From: Parachlorella kessleri
Lineage: Eukaryota > Chlorophyta > Trebouxiophyceae > Chlorellales > Chlorellaceae
Assembly: GCA_001598975.1 (NCBI GenBank)
Contig: BBXU01002807.1
Span: 1 to 34,940 of the forward strand
DNA length: 34,940 bases
Direction of reading: 5' to 3'
Shown piece by piece: positions 1 through 11,284 of the stretch (within the stretch, counting starts at the first letter, position 1; every line of letters begins with the position of its first letter). The notes beneath the pieces were generated by a model that was given only the letters and a program-made list of their open reading frames with translations, did not search any database and was not told where the DNA came from. The translations under genes were made by a program, and so were the position numbers.

Positions 1-3000
1 GGAGTGCGTGCAGCACGGGCTGCGCACCATCGCATTCTGTCACACGGTAGGAGGCGCGCGCTGATGTGTTGGGGTNTTGGGGGGGTGTGTTGGGGGGTGG
101 TGTGGGTGGGTGGGTGTGTGGGTGTAAGGTGGTGGTGGTGGTGGTGTGTGTGTTTGGTTGGGGGGGGGGGGGGGGGTAGGTTGGTGTGTGTGGAGAGAAG
201 GGGGGAGGGGGACGCCTGCTTTTGCAGTTAATCGTGCAATGGGAGGTGCCTTTGGTATCATTGGCAGCCCCACCGTTGCCCTCCTTGGCGTCCCTATCGC
301 ACACCACAGCAGTCGTCCCGGTGCTTCCCTCTGTACAGGATAGGTGCACCATGAGCAATCCCACTGTACTATTTCCCACCATGCCGCAAGGTGCCATCAC
401 TGCCCCGCCAGGCTGCTTGTGTTTTGAGAAGATGCTGCCTGCCCGCTGGAACGCTTTCTCCACCCTTCTGTTTCAGGTCTGTCTCCACTCCCTGCTGCTC
501 GGCAACCTCTGTTCTTGGCGGCGGCCTACGTGTTCGGTTGTCGTCCAAGAATCTAACCCCTGTCCCTCCCTTTGAACTCCGTGTCACAGCGCACGGCAAA
601 CATAAGGTGTCACCACAAGGCGCCCTGACACCGGCCCTCCTCAACCCACCTCACACCACCCTCCCCCTTGTGCCGTGCAGCGCAAGCTGTGTGAGTTGGT
701 GACCGCGTATGTGAGGGAGATGCTTAGGGCCTCAGCACCCGCCTTGGAGGGGACTATCTCCGTGTACCGGGCCGGCTACAGGCAAGCACTTGCTTGCTGA
801 TAGGGCTGCCCTGCATGTACAATGGTGACAGGCGTGCGCATGACATCGTGCATGCTGTTACCGCCTGTGCTGCGCGGGTCGTTGCGTACAACGATACCGG
901 AAGCTGGGGTGCATTGAGGGGCACATAGCGCACACGCCGTCAGCGGCCTTTGCGTTGGCTCAGGGGGAGGAGGGGGGGAGGGTTTAAATAGCATCAGCTG
1001 TCCGGCCCCCGTTTTTGCTGCCCCGCGGCATGCTGGGTGTTGCATGGCAACATGGTGCTCTGGGCAGTACACGGCGAGATATACAGGCAAGGTGCACCCT
1101 CGGCCTTGCTGGTCGTCATGTTTTCTACCTCGCCCCAGACCTTCTCATCCCCTGCGCTTTTGCAGCCCCCCCCTGAGTTAGGCTTGCTGCACTGTCGCCA
1201 GTTGCAGTGTCTCACTCTACCCATCGCTGCCCAGCTAGAGATCCTGAAGGGGCATCTTGCATGAAGACCCGGGAGGTCTGAGGCAATCTTCTGGTTCTGG
1301 GACTTGTGGACCTCACCAATATTATCGACCTGTCCTTTTCTAAGAACCAGGGAGCACATCTCCCGCCCTTCCCCCACTTGCAGCCCTGCTGAGCGGCGGG
1401 AGATAGAGCGGGCCGAGTTCCTGACCCCTAAATCCTAAGCATATTTCCCACCCCACCTGCAGCCCTGCCGAGCGGCGGGAGATAGAGCGGGCCCTGTTCC
1501 AGGGGCAGCTCAGGGCAGTGGCTGCCACCAACGCCCTGGAGCTGGGCATTGATGTTGGCAGCCTGGATGTGACCCTCCACCTGGGATTCCCTGGCTCGGT
1601 GGCCTCGCTGTGGCAGCAGGTTGGGGCAACCTGCCATAGTAGATGACATGAAGGGTTGATGGAAAGTACAGCTACATGGGTTGATGGAAAGAACAGTTAC
1701 ATGGGCTGATGGAAATTACAGTAAAGTAGGGCCGGTGGAAAGTACAGCAAGGTAGGGCTTGTGGAGGCGGAGTGTGGTCAGCTGGCAGACCTAACCCAAC
1801 ATGTGGTGGCGGACGAGGTTGGTGGCTTCCCTGGGGCTGCTGCCAAAAGACTGTCTGCTAGGGAAGGCGACCCGGGGGGGGGGGGTGGGGGGGACGGCGC
1901 CCTACCTTATGTCGTGATCGCCTGCGGGCACTCTCGCATTTGTGCATGCCATATAATCATTTAGCATGGCAGGTAATGCGATTAGGAAGGAGGTACGGGT
2001 ATGCTGGGCTGTCAGGGGTGTATGCAATTATGCGCTGTATCAATTTTTTTTGGGTTTAGTGTTATATTGTTGAGTCCAGCTGCGGCAGGCGCCCATGCTA
2101 GGACAGCAAGCTACCCTAGCTCTGGCCCTGCTGTGCTGAGTCAGCGCCCTGCTGCGCCTGCTGCAGGCCGGCCGTGCTGGGCGGCGCGAGCAGGCCTCCA
2201 TGTCCATCTACGTGGCCTGGGACGGGCCCCTGGACCAGGCAAGGGTTGAAGAGCGTGCCAGGGTGGTGCTGAGTTAATCTTGTTTGGTGTTTTGGTTTTA
2301 TAGTGGAATGCACTGGGGGCAAAGCCCCCTTGTGACGGACAGTGCCTCGGGGTGCGCCGGTGGTCCAGGAGGGCCATGCACTGTGCTGCTTCCCTGCTAG
2401 CGCACCCTAAAGGACTTGACCTACCCTCGTCCATGAGTATGCTAAGGTAAATCACAACAAGCACTGCACGCAGCAAGAAAGGCAGTCCCATGAGGCTGCC
2501 GGCCGCTGCAGCTGCATCACTTGACAGGCTACCTGCACCAGTGCCTTCTGCTGCGTCCTGCAGGAGCCCATGCCAGGCGGGAGAAAAAGAAAAGAAAAGA
2601 ACCAATTTCCTATCCTGAACCCCCTCGCTTGTTTTTCCTTGCTGCAGTATTTCATGCGCTTCCCAGAGCGCCTCTTCTCCCGCCCTATAGAGAAGGCCCA
2701 GCTGGACCCTCGCAACCCGGGAGTACTGGAGGGGCACTTGGCCTGCGCCGCGGCCGAGGCGCCGCTCCTGCTGCCTGCGGATGAGGTGCGTCGCATTGCC
2801 TTCCCAGGCAGCCGTGCCGTGCTCCCCCGCGCTGCCTAGCATGCTCAGCATGCCATGCAGGTGATTGCACGAATGGTATCCAAGGGTCAAGGGGCCTTGC
2901 TGCTGCACTCTGGCTGGGATGGCTGCCAGGGGCTTGTTGGCGGTGCACCCCGTGCCCTGCCCGCGCTGCGGGTGCCCCGAGTGCCTCGCGTGCTGTGCAT

Positions 3001-6000
3001 GCTGTGCAGGCCTTCTTTGGCGATGGGCTGGGAGAGCTGGCCACTGGGCTCACGGCCAAGGGCCTGCTGGGGCGCCACCCGGACTTCCCCGCCGATGCCA
3101 CAGCGCTCCACTATGTGGGAACCACCCCTAACCCGGTGAGTAGGTTCGTGGGCCGTGTCAGACTCTGAGCTGTGAGGTTGCGCTGTTTGAGGTTGTACCT
3201 TGGTGGTGTCTTGAATTTGAAGCTTCTGTGCTTGCCCTCCACCGTGTGATGTGCGTCACACTGAGACCAGTACGGGCGTTCTTGGCTGACCTGCCTGGGT
3301 GTTGAGCTCCCGGCAGGGGCACCTGCCCCTGCAGACTGTCTGCACCACATCTGGAGAGTATATGAGCCATTCGCGCCCCAGTCTGCTCGAGCTGGTGCTG
3401 CGGCTTGCAACAAAGACAGACCGTGCACGACCACCTGTGCAATCAGTGATCTACTGTGTTGACTTACAGTGCCCTAGTGCATGGCACTGTGAGCTGTGCA
3501 GGCGTTTGCGCCTAGGCTAGCCAGCATGCTTATAAGTGAGTGTCAAGGGCCCGTCTGCTGCTTACCAGTGTTCTACCTGCCACCATTCTCAGAACGCCTC
3601 GACGCCCCACTGCAGGCCGCCAAGATCAGCCTGCGAGCCATCGACCCTGACCGCTTCTCCATCGTGAATGAGGCGGCAGGGGGGGAGGTTATCGAGGAGA
3701 TAGAGGAGAGCAAGGCCTTTTATGAAGTCTATGACGGGGCAGTGTATATGTTCCAGGTGAGGGTTGAGGGTTGATTATCTAGGGTTTTGGGTAAAGGGTG
3801 GGGAGGGGCACAGCAGCGAAGCAGCGGTGCCTGAGAGGAGGTGTGGGGCCCCTGAGTGGTGGGCAAGGCAGGCAAGCACAGGTGCTCTGCCCGGTCTTGT
3901 ATGGGGGCTCCAGTGGGGTTGTGCATGTGCTTGAAGGGAGGACTATTGGGAGATTTGAGAAGATGGGACCCTGGCAGTGACAGCTGCTAGTACTGCATGC
4001 ACAACACTGGTGGACATTGGAGCCTCAGGTTGTGAGGACGGGGATGGGGGAACAAATCCTGCAGGCTAAGGTGGAATTGCAGGTTCAAGGTGGGACCCCC
4101 TCTAGGGGTTGGTACGACTGCCTACTTGGCATCTACTCCTTTCCGCTGGACTTGACCCATGGCACGATCGCATGGGTTAGTCGCATTGGTAGTAACGGCA
4201 TGGAGGCTGGGGCCACCCACCGTAGGGGGTGTAGTCACGAAATCGTGTGGCCCAAGTTATGCTGCGGGTGATAAAGGCCTTTTTCCTCATCCTATGCCGT
4301 GCAGGGCGCACCTGAATGTGCAAGAAGCTGGTTCCCCACTGTGTGCAGGGCCGCACCTGCATGTGCAAGAATCTGATTTCCCACTGCATGCAGGGCCGCA
4401 CCTACATGTGTAAAAAGCTGGATCTGGGATCCAAGGTAGCGGTGGTTCGGCCGGCAGACCTCAAGTACTACACGGCGTGCATCGACTACACGGATGTGCA
4501 TGTGACGGGCGGCAAGGTTGCCTTCCCGCCAAAGGTACATGTCAGGCTGCGATGCCTTCCAGAGGGGTACATTTGGGCATGCTCTTACTACTTTTGGAAA
4601 CTGCTGGGGAGGTGGTTGCGGCGGACACATCTACCCAGAGTAGGCTAGGGCAGTTCCAGGGTGTTTGTTTTGTTCTGGTCTCACCGCCGCGGGACACTAG
4701 CCCAGTTCAGGGGCTGCGGCACAGATGGGAAGCTGGATTGCGGTGACTGCCTGGCTAGGGGGCAGGGTGATGGGGCTGGCACAGCAGTGGCAGAATTTTA
4801 CCGTAATCTAAGCCAATCACAGAGGCCCCATGTGACGGGCGTGGTTTTGATTGATGGGTGGGTTGGCAGTGGGCGCTAGTCAGCAGAGGAAATGAACTAT
4901 TTTTAGTTTGGGTGGCAGTTGTGCAAAACGGGAGGGAGAGCTGGGCTGCATTAGAAGGACTGGATGCAGAGTGCGCGTCTGTTTTTAAGCCTGTAGGTCT
5001 CTCCAGAAGATGATTTGTTCTGGCCTGCCTGCAGTCCCTGGTGGACGCCCGCTGCGACAGCTGTGCCTGCTGTGGCGAGGCACTAGTCACAACCCGGTGG
5101 CTGGGCTTCAACCGGGTCTGGCGCGGCAGTGGCCAAGGTGAGTGAACCCCAGCGGGCTGCACACCTGCCCGGTCACGTCCTGCCTGCTGTGCCTGCACTA
5201 GGGGTGCCAGCCCCTCCCCCATGCAGCATCAGGCCTCGTGCTGCCCTTGCTCCAAATCCGATCGCAGCACAAGTTGGACCATGGATCGGTCAACACATAT
5301 GAGCGCTGCTGTGGTGCGCTGCGCCACGGCCAGTCTAGTAAACCCATTTCGGCAGAACACTTGCATCCAGTCCTGTCAGGACACTTCACCCCTCTGCTTG
5401 CACGACCTGCCGCCACTAAGAATACCTACTTCTTCGGTTCCGGCCCCCCCTTCCCTGCAGTTTTTGACACCGTGGACCTGTTCCTGCCAGACGTTCAGTT
5501 TTCCACAGAGGCCGCTTACATAAGGGTGCCCCCCTCAGCTCGCCAAATGGTCCGCGAGGCTGGGCTGCCTTTCCGGGAGGGGCTGCATGCCGCCTCGCAT
5601 GCTGTGCTCAATGTACTGCCGCTGTACCTGATGAGTAACGCCAACGATGTGGGCACAGGTGCGTTGCATCTCATGGGCTGCCTGGGGTTGCTGGTTGCAG
5701 TGGGTGGACGCATTTGCCCCGTAAGGGGAGAGTAAGGACAAAAGTGCTGCATGCTGCTTCGCATGCTGTGCTGCTTGCACTGCTGATGGACCTAATGGGT
5801 TCATGTCGTACATGGGCACATTGTGATCCTTGAGACGGGTGCGTAATGGTTATGGGCACACCATATACCCCAGGGTCATCTTGGCTCTTTTTCTTGAATG
5901 CAAGGACTTCTGTCTCGCTCACTAAGTATTGGTCGATGTATGCCACTGCCTAGAATGTACACCGTACAATAAAACCCGTCAGAAGCTGGGCTTTGTGCAG

Positions 6001-6956
6001 CTACCAGGCATCTTTTATCTGCTCACATGCCCGCTTACCCACCCAAGCATCGGGCAAAGGCCCTCGAGTCTACCTGCCCTCGTGGTTGTGTGGTGCTGTG
6101 CAGAATGCGATAACCCCTATGACACTCGCTTCCGCCCCGAGAGGCTACTCATCTATGACAAGCACCCTGGGGGCATTGGCCTGGCTGCTGCGGTGAGTTG
6201 GGAAAGGCTCTCAACCTGTTATGATGTTAATGCACGCCTGCTTGAGAAGCAAGGGCCAGGCTAGGCCTCCATATTGCACGAATGAGGCCAGTTGGCTTAT
6301 ATGTGGTTTTGAGTGCTAGCAACATTACTGGTTGCAGCGCAAAGGGTGGAGGTTTGATCCTTGCACTGGGTCCAGCTGGGGAAACTGAACAGGTGGGATT
6401 GCAGGACATTTGCAGAAGGGTGAACACTTGCTGGCCTGGTTGTCTTTTCTAGAGGGTGTTGTGTGTGGCTCCGCGCGTGTGCAGGCGTGCCCTATCTTTG
6501 GGGAGCTGCTTCGGAAGGCCCTGGAGCTGGTAGTGGGCTGCGACTGCACCTCCGAGACGGGCTGCCCAGGGTGCATCCAGCACACGCACTGTGCCGAGTA
6601 CAACACAGGTGGGAGGGACAGGTGGTGACGCTGGCAAGTGCCGCATCCTCTTGGGCCTGGTGGCAGCAGCTTCTCACAAAAAGTTGGTTCTGCCAACTAG
6701 CACTTATCGTCCGTCCTATGGTCACAACTCGACGGAGGGGCTATTGATGTTTGTGTTGTAGCGATAGGGTTGATCCCCGGCTGATGCCATGCTGCGTTCG
6801 GTGGCTGCAGTTCTCAACAAGGAGTCTGCCAGGCTGGTTCTGGGTGCGGTTCTAGAGGCAGAGCTGCAACGACGGCAGCAGGAGCAACAGCAGCAGCAGC
6901 AGCAAGCGCAACAGCAGCCGCCGCAGCCGCAGCCGCAGCAAGTGCAGGCCGAGTAG
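1..6956 (+). CDS. HRQ1/MrfA-type superfamily 2 DNA helicase, C-terminal part (5' end outside window)
   Basis: This is a 3'-5' DNA repair helicase of the Hrq1/MrfA (RecQ4-related) type. Thirteen exons join in phase: 1-46, 681-781, 1463-1619, 2167-2238, 2648-2785, 3010-3135, 3616-3756, 4394-4534, 5035-5137, 5461-5658, 6104-6192, 6485-6608 and 6811-6956 (stop TAG), giving about 526 residues. Visible in order are the [10 protein letters not shown] strand, motif V ([10 protein letters not shown], about residues 70-79), motif VI (AGRAGRR, about 102-108) and PLDQ followed by the family HLACAA block. The MZB/DUF1998 domain then shows [14 protein letters not shown] and a C-x-C-x5-C-x2-C-x5-C zinc-type cluster near residues 456-473. 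The C-terminus is Gln-rich. A Cys-rich patch (CDSCACCGE) lies near residue 313. Introns 2 and 4 start with GC, at 782 and 2239. The N-terminal ATPase motifs lie upstream of the window. The family call is secure; the exact cellular role is inferred from relatives. Confidence 0.93.
62..178. repeat. G/T-rich low-complexity tract with an undetermined base
   Basis: The first helicase intron holds a (GT/GGT)-rich stretch ending in a run of about 17 G. One base at position 76 is N. The run is a likely sequencing weak spot, so the length of this intron may be wrong. No function is assigned. Confidence 0.85.
1376..1493 (+). repeat. Duplicated 3' splice site plus start of helicase exon 3
   Basis: Positions 1376-1414 and 1455-1493 are two 39-bp copies differing at two bases (T/C each). 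Each copy contains the intron's terminal CTGCAG-type acceptor and the first 31 bases of the exon encoding [10 protein letters not shown]. Only the second copy continues into the full exon. The first runs into TAAATCCTAA. It looks like a decoy acceptor left by a local 79-bp-offset duplication. Confidence 0.85.
1653..1757 (+). repeat. 25-bp minisatellite in helicase intron 3
   Basis: Units start at about 1653, 1678, 1703, 1729 and 1754. They share GGG-TGATGGAAA-TACAG with increasing divergence. About four copies are present, entirely intronic. Confidence 0.8.
4299..4430 (+). repeat. Triplicated 3' splice site plus start of helicase exon 8
   Basis: Three tandem copies begin at about 4299, 4343 and 4388. 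Each carries GTGCAG/GCATGCAG followed by the GGCCGCACCT-type exon start. The third copy is the exon used in the model (from 4394). The acceptor in copy 2 (exon start 4349) lies 45 bases upstream and in frame, so using it would add 15 residues. The acceptor in copy 1 (4305) is out of frame by one because it lacks one C. Confidence 0.85.
4901..5000 (+). repeat. Dispersed short repeat, copy B
   Basis: It shares the blocks TTGGGTGGCAG, GAGAGCTGGGCTG and CTGGATGCAG with the copy at 25200-25307, and a related tail near AGCCTGTAGGTCT. It is intronic, in gene sense, and ends 34 bases before the 3' splice site at 5034. Confidence 0.55.
5359..5414 (-). repeat. Dispersed short repeat, copy D
   Basis: Read on the minus strand it contains GAAGTGTCCTGACAGGACTGGATGCAAGT-like sequence, closely matching the copy at 20375-20436. 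It lies in a helicase intron, antisense to the gene, 46 bases upstream of the acceptor at 5460. Confidence 0.6.
5582..5800 (+). repeat. Degenerate copy of an internal exon segment in the next intron
   Basis: Exonic 5582-5636 (start of [11 protein letters not shown]) and intronic 5746-5800 align over 55 bases with scattered substitutions. They share GCTGCATGC, TCGCATGCTGTGCT and later ACCT-ATG-GT blocks, with no evident gap. The intronic copy is not needed for the protein and appears to be a decayed local duplicate. Confidence 0.7.
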
Positions 6957-7411
6957 CACCCATATCAGAGTGGGCCGCCCGTGGCGCTCCCATGAATTCT
7001 GTCAAGTGCCACTACCGCACCCCCCCTTTAAGGATAGCAGCCAAAGTGCCAGGGGCCCGCCTGGACGGCTTCCACAGAGAGATCTAGAAAGGAAGATGTG
7101 AGAAACAGCAGCCGCGCTCATCAAGGTAGCTGTCCATGCGACATAGGCAGCAGCAGCATGTGTGGCAGGGAGGAAGCATGCACGGCTTGCAAGGGCGGCA
7201 TGGCCCAGCTGCTCCTGCAGCACAGCAGCAGCAGGTTGTGGAAAGCTGTTGGCAGGGCAGCAAGTCTGGGTCGGCAACAGCAGGGGCAGGCAGCAGTTGG
7301 CATCCCATGCAATGGGACAGGGCTGGCAGGCAGGGGAATAGCAGGATCACAACACAGCCTGTTGTGAAGTAGTTGAAGTGGCAGCAGTGCTCTCAAACTA
7401 GAGTGGCACGG

Positions 7412-7416
7412 TGTAA
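7412..7416 (+). terminator. Candidate TGTAA poly(A) signal of the helicase gene
   Basis: TGTAA is the usual chlorophyte polyadenylation signal. This copy lies 456 bases after the helicase stop codon. A second copy is at 7478-7482. Confidence 0.4.
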
Positions 7417-7599
7417 GTAGCATCGTGCCGCACGAGGACGAGCAATACATGCCAACGGCTGCCATCAACCCCACCGTGTAACCTGCAAGCCAGAGGTAGT
7501 AAGGCCCTCCGTTAAGCCACAAGTATGGTTGGGCGCCGCGATGGTGCCTATGGCCCTGTTTCATGCGACCTAGGGTGTACCAGGCCTGGTTGATATGTG

Positions 7600-7626
7600 T
7601 GAGTGGTCTGACCACTCAGTGGTCAG
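7600..7626. promoter_or_regulatory. Overlapping perfect palindromes upstream of the BTB gene
   Basis: TGAGTGGTC-T-GACCACTCA (7600-7618) is a perfect 9-bp inverted repeat with a 1-base centre. It overlaps GACCACT-C-AGTGGTC (7610-7624). Together they give three alternating half-sites of the form GAGTGGTC, about 310 bases before the BTB start codon. They could be a dimeric factor site or a hairpin; the function is inferred only. Confidence 0.35.
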
Positions 7627-7932
7627 AGCAAGCATGTCGCACTCTGTTGGGTTGCATCCCTTGTTGGCGACCAATGGGGGAACTCATTCTTGGTTGCCAG
7701 AGCCGCCTGGGTCCAAGGATTTGGAGGAATCTCTGCGCAGAGTGTGACAAAGTCTGAACTCATTATAGGATCCAAGGGTGACGTGGAGGATGCTTACTCA
7801 AAATCGCCCAATCCATTAGCCAACGTACTTATCTTCCCGCCGACGTCATGTAAGGTTGAATACCACCAACAAACAGCGAGCCCGTTAGTGCTTCTTGTGC
7901 AGTATGCTGCTGTAGACAGCTCTTCTGATAAG

Positions 7933-10085
7933 ATGGAGGTCGATCGGCTGCGTTCTGTGACTTCTCACCTATCTCACCAACACGTTGAGTTTATTGAAAG
8001 TGCTGACTGCCTGCTCGGCTTCGGAGGGCAGGACTTCCTTGTACACTCCCAGCTGCTGTCCTACCACTCCCAGCACCTAGCGACGGTGTTTCGGATATCG
8101 CTCCCCAGCGGGGCATGCGAAGGCCTCCACCATGTGCCGCTTAAGGACAGCGCTCTACCCCCAGCAATAACCGCGCTTACGTGCGAGCATTTCGAGCTTT
8201 GGCTGCGGCATATTTATGAGCCGCAAGCCATGGTAGCTCAGGTGGGCAAGCCTAGTCGTGACCAAGGACAGTTCGACACTCGATGACTACGGTTCAGCAG
8301 ACGCTTATGCGGATATATCGCCTCCAACGGTGGAGGCTTGCCGGTTTGTCATGTGCTGTCACGAAAGGGCTACTACCAGCTTTGGTGGCCCACTTGTATT
8401 GGTATACCTGGCGGTCAGCTTACTGCAACCTTACATGCCTAGACCTGTATCAGTGCTGCTAATAACCTACCACAGCAAGCAATATCTGTTGCTCTACCGT
8501 TGCTCACGTCTCTTTGCAGCCCCTGCACTTCGCTGTTGGGAAGCAATGGTATTGCTGCGAGGTTGCTCGGCTGTCTGCAGCCTGTGACGAGGTCTTGCAG
8601 CTTCACGCAGGCTATCAACACTTGCAGGCATTGTTTAGTGTCGTGAAGTTGCCTGCGCTGTGCAGCTGGAGGAAGCTGCGGTGCTGCTGCTGCTTTCTGA
8701 CTACTTCCAGACGCCCAGCGTCACCAGCAAGGTGGAGGCCTGGATGTGCTCCACCCTGCGCTTCATCTCCATGCAGCCAGGCCTGGAGGCCCTGGGCTGC
8801 TCAGCCTTTGAGCTGGCAACCCACTACCGCCTTGTTCAGGTGACCGCAGCGCTGCAGGTCCGCGCCGGTCATACCTCTTTCAAGCGGGCGCTCTGAGGTC
8901 TCCACTAGACCGGGGGGTTGAAGTCACGTGCAGTGCTTGCAGTGGGCAGCAGTGGCGGCATGTGTCGGGCATTCTTGACGGGCCACCAAGGGGCCAGGGC
9001 ACTATGCGGATAATGTGTGCAGGCTCTGATAGGGGCATGCAGATCTTTGGTGGGTTTGTTAATCACTGACTGTCCTCCATTGGCTGGCCCAAGAAGTCAC
9101 GGAGTAGTCATTCTTCACTGTGCAGGCCACGGCGCACCTGCTGCCATGGGTGCTGGAGCGCCTGTCGGCTGGGGGCCGGCAGGGCGTGGTGTGGTACGAC
9201 TCATGGCGACTCAACCAGCGCCTCCACGCTGCGCTGTCCAAGGAACTCAAGGCGCTGTGCTTTGATGTCGCAACATGGTGGGTTCCCTGCTGCTGCAACG
9301 GGTGCAGCATGCCCATCAACGGATGTAGGCTGTGCCCAGATGTGGGCACGGCTTTGGAGGGTTGTCTGCGCCAGTCGCACCTGTGCATGTTGCATGTGCA
9401 AGGGCTGGTGCATGCAGTCAACTGTGGGCCGGTTGGGATGTGAGCAGGCAGCTGAAGCAGCGTGGAGGGGCTGCATTTGTTAGCATTTGAGAAGCAACAC
9501 TTCCCAATAATGACTGGTAGGACGTGGGTCTTTGCAGAAGCCAAGCCCTGGCTAGTCCAGTGCCAAGAAAGAACTCCGGTGACTCCTTTCTCCAAGCCCA
9601 CAGCTGTTATTACTTGAACATGCAGGTGGAGCAGCATGCCGCTTGGGGCTACCTGCAGCGCTTGCGGCTGTCTGGCGTCGGATCTCGGCCCGGCCTTTGA
9701 CAAGAAGCAGTGCTACTGCCGGTATCACTGCCAGGAGCCCCAGGGGCCCCTGCAACAGAACAACCCCATGCGGTATTACAGCTTTGGGGGAGCTGTGGGG
9801 CCGGCTTCGCAGCAGCTGGCAGCCCTTGGATTCCAGCAGCATGGGCATTACCATCACCAGCAACACCATGCCCCCCAGCCACCGCAGCAGCAGCAGCAGC
9901 AGCAAGGAGCGCCAGCCGGGGAACCAAGGCCTCCTGGCTGGGTCGCCAGCCCCGGTCCCGCCCCCCGGCTGGCGGCCCGGACAGTCAGCTGCTGCCCTTA
10001 CCAGCGTGCAGCCGCCCATTTTGCACACTCGCTACTAGAGGGCGGCTGGGGTACACGCCCAGCCTTGGTATCGACCGGAGTCTAG
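7933..10085 (+). CDS. BTB/POZ domain protein with Cys/His- and Gln-rich C-terminus
   Basis: BTB domains form dimers and often act as CUL3 ubiquitin-ligase adaptors or scaffolds. Preferred exons are 7933-8241, 8666-8839, 9126-9277 and 9626-10085, giving about 364 residues. The start MEVDRLRSV precedes DCLLGFGGQDFLVHSQLLSY, the classic BTB strand-helix entry. HIYEPQ then joins LEEAAVLLLLSDYFQTPSV, the normal end of the fold. A middle section (LLPWVLERL) follows. The last exon has C-x2-C-x-C and C-x-C-x3-C clusters, suggesting metal binding, followed by a His/Gln/Pro-rich tail. An optional phase-0 exon at 8520-8591 would add 24 residues inside the BTB fold and is disfavoured. The frame of the last exon rests on codon bias. 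No partner domain such as Kelch or MATH is seen. Confidence 0.75.
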
Positions 10086-11015
10086 CCTGTGGCGACAACG
10101 CCCAGAAAACATGCAGGAACAGCCGCCGCACGGCGAGGGGGACTGGGCCAAGGGTTGGGCATCCCAGTCGGGGGGCGCTGCAGTTGAAGAATAAATCGGT
10201 GTGCGCAGCAGTCGGACGGCGCTGCAGTGAGAGGAGTTGGTATGCGCAGCGCAGATCTGTTTCAAGCGGAGGTGTGTGTGGCTTGTTTGTCTTTGCAGCC
10301 TGGTTCCCACCCCAGGGTTTCTGCCATCCAAGGGCCCCGCACCACAGTGGGAGTGCCTGTTACCTGGTTGGGTGCTATGACTGCATACGTGATACTCGTG
10401 AGAGGTGGAGCCACCATAGCCTGGCAAGGGATCGTTGCTGCGAATGAGCCGGCGTCCAGTATTTGGCGACGGGTCAGGTCTTGCACACCGCATGTCGGTG
10501 CACGACTAGCTGACCCTGGTAAGGTGCCTCGCCATTTTTCGTCATACAACTAGGATAGAGTGTGAGAGGGCTGCACTGGTCAGCGCCACGTGCCTTCTGC
10601 AGCCGTGCTTAAGTCACACTGACCTGGAACAGCCGCAGGCAGTGACGACTTTTTTGTTTTCATACCACCGAGGCAGGAGTGATGCGAGGTTCTCGGATGC
10701 AAATGTTATCCTCTGCAGCTCCTTTTTCCCTTTTCCCCTGTGTACCTGCCCTTTTGCTTGTGTTTGAACCACCGTCCTGGCTCCCTTACGTTTTATTTGG
10801 TAATGCATGCCCTGCCTGCTACTATCTTCCCCCTGCTCAGTTTCACTTGCACAGGACCCATTCATTGGCGCCAGCCTGCCTCAAGGCTCCGTTCTTACCC
10901 AGCCGAGCGGCGGTTGTGTATTGATCCGTGCCCTCCGCGAAAGTAGGACTTGTACACCCTTCAAAGTACTCTGCCTATTTTTGCTCATCTCTTTCCCTTG
11001 CGCTTTCTCTTGACA

Positions 11016-11020
11016 TTACA
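11016..11020 (-). terminator. Candidate TGTAA poly(A) signal of the acyltransferase gene
   Basis: TTACA on the plus strand reads TGTAA on the minus strand. It is the nearest copy I found after the stop at 11745. Confidence 0.3.
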
Positions 11021-11256
11021 ACCGTGAATGCTACTAGTGGTAGGTGGCGGCAAGGAGACCGCACTGAGGGGGGTGACTCCCCTTCTAGGTATGCTTAAGT
11101 AATACTTTGTCGCCTAGCAGAGTGGTTTCACCGCGATTGCAGGTGTTAGTAGTTAACTTGGTGCGAATGAAAATCGCTACTCCTTGCAGGTAGTAGCTCT
11201 TGATGTTGTATGGTAGCAGGCAATGCATACCGAGGAGAAATAGGGATAATCATATG

Positions 11257-11284
11257 GACAGGGCTGGATGCAAGGTTGGCTGTA
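11257..11284 (+). repeat. Dispersed short repeat core, copy E
   Basis: GACAGGGCTGGATGCAAG followed by TTGGCTGT matches the core of copy C (20375-20436) almost base for base. Only the core is recognisable here. Confidence 0.5.

Larger units (their letters stand above)
6957..7932. other. Helicase 3' UTR and BTB gene upstream region
   Basis: No further gene is supported here. TGTAA motifs at 7412-7416 and 7478-7482 are candidate poly(A) signals for the helicase. The stretch is rich in CAG/CTG, which creates open frames on both strands without conserved protein. A nested palindrome is described separately. Confidence 0.6.

Noticed and set aside
2141..2908. 255-codon minus-strand open frame
   Set aside because: It is antisense to helicase exons encoding the AGRAGRR and HLACAA blocks, a GC-rich shadow frame.
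7098..7615. Overlapping open frames on both strands after the helicase
   Set aside because: They arise from CAG/CTG-rich sequence and show no conserved motif.
8520..8591. Possible extra BTB exon (24 codons)
   Set aside because: Phases allow it, but skipping it joins HIYEPQ to the LLLLSDYF helix as expected for a BTB fold, and its donor GTCTTG is weak.
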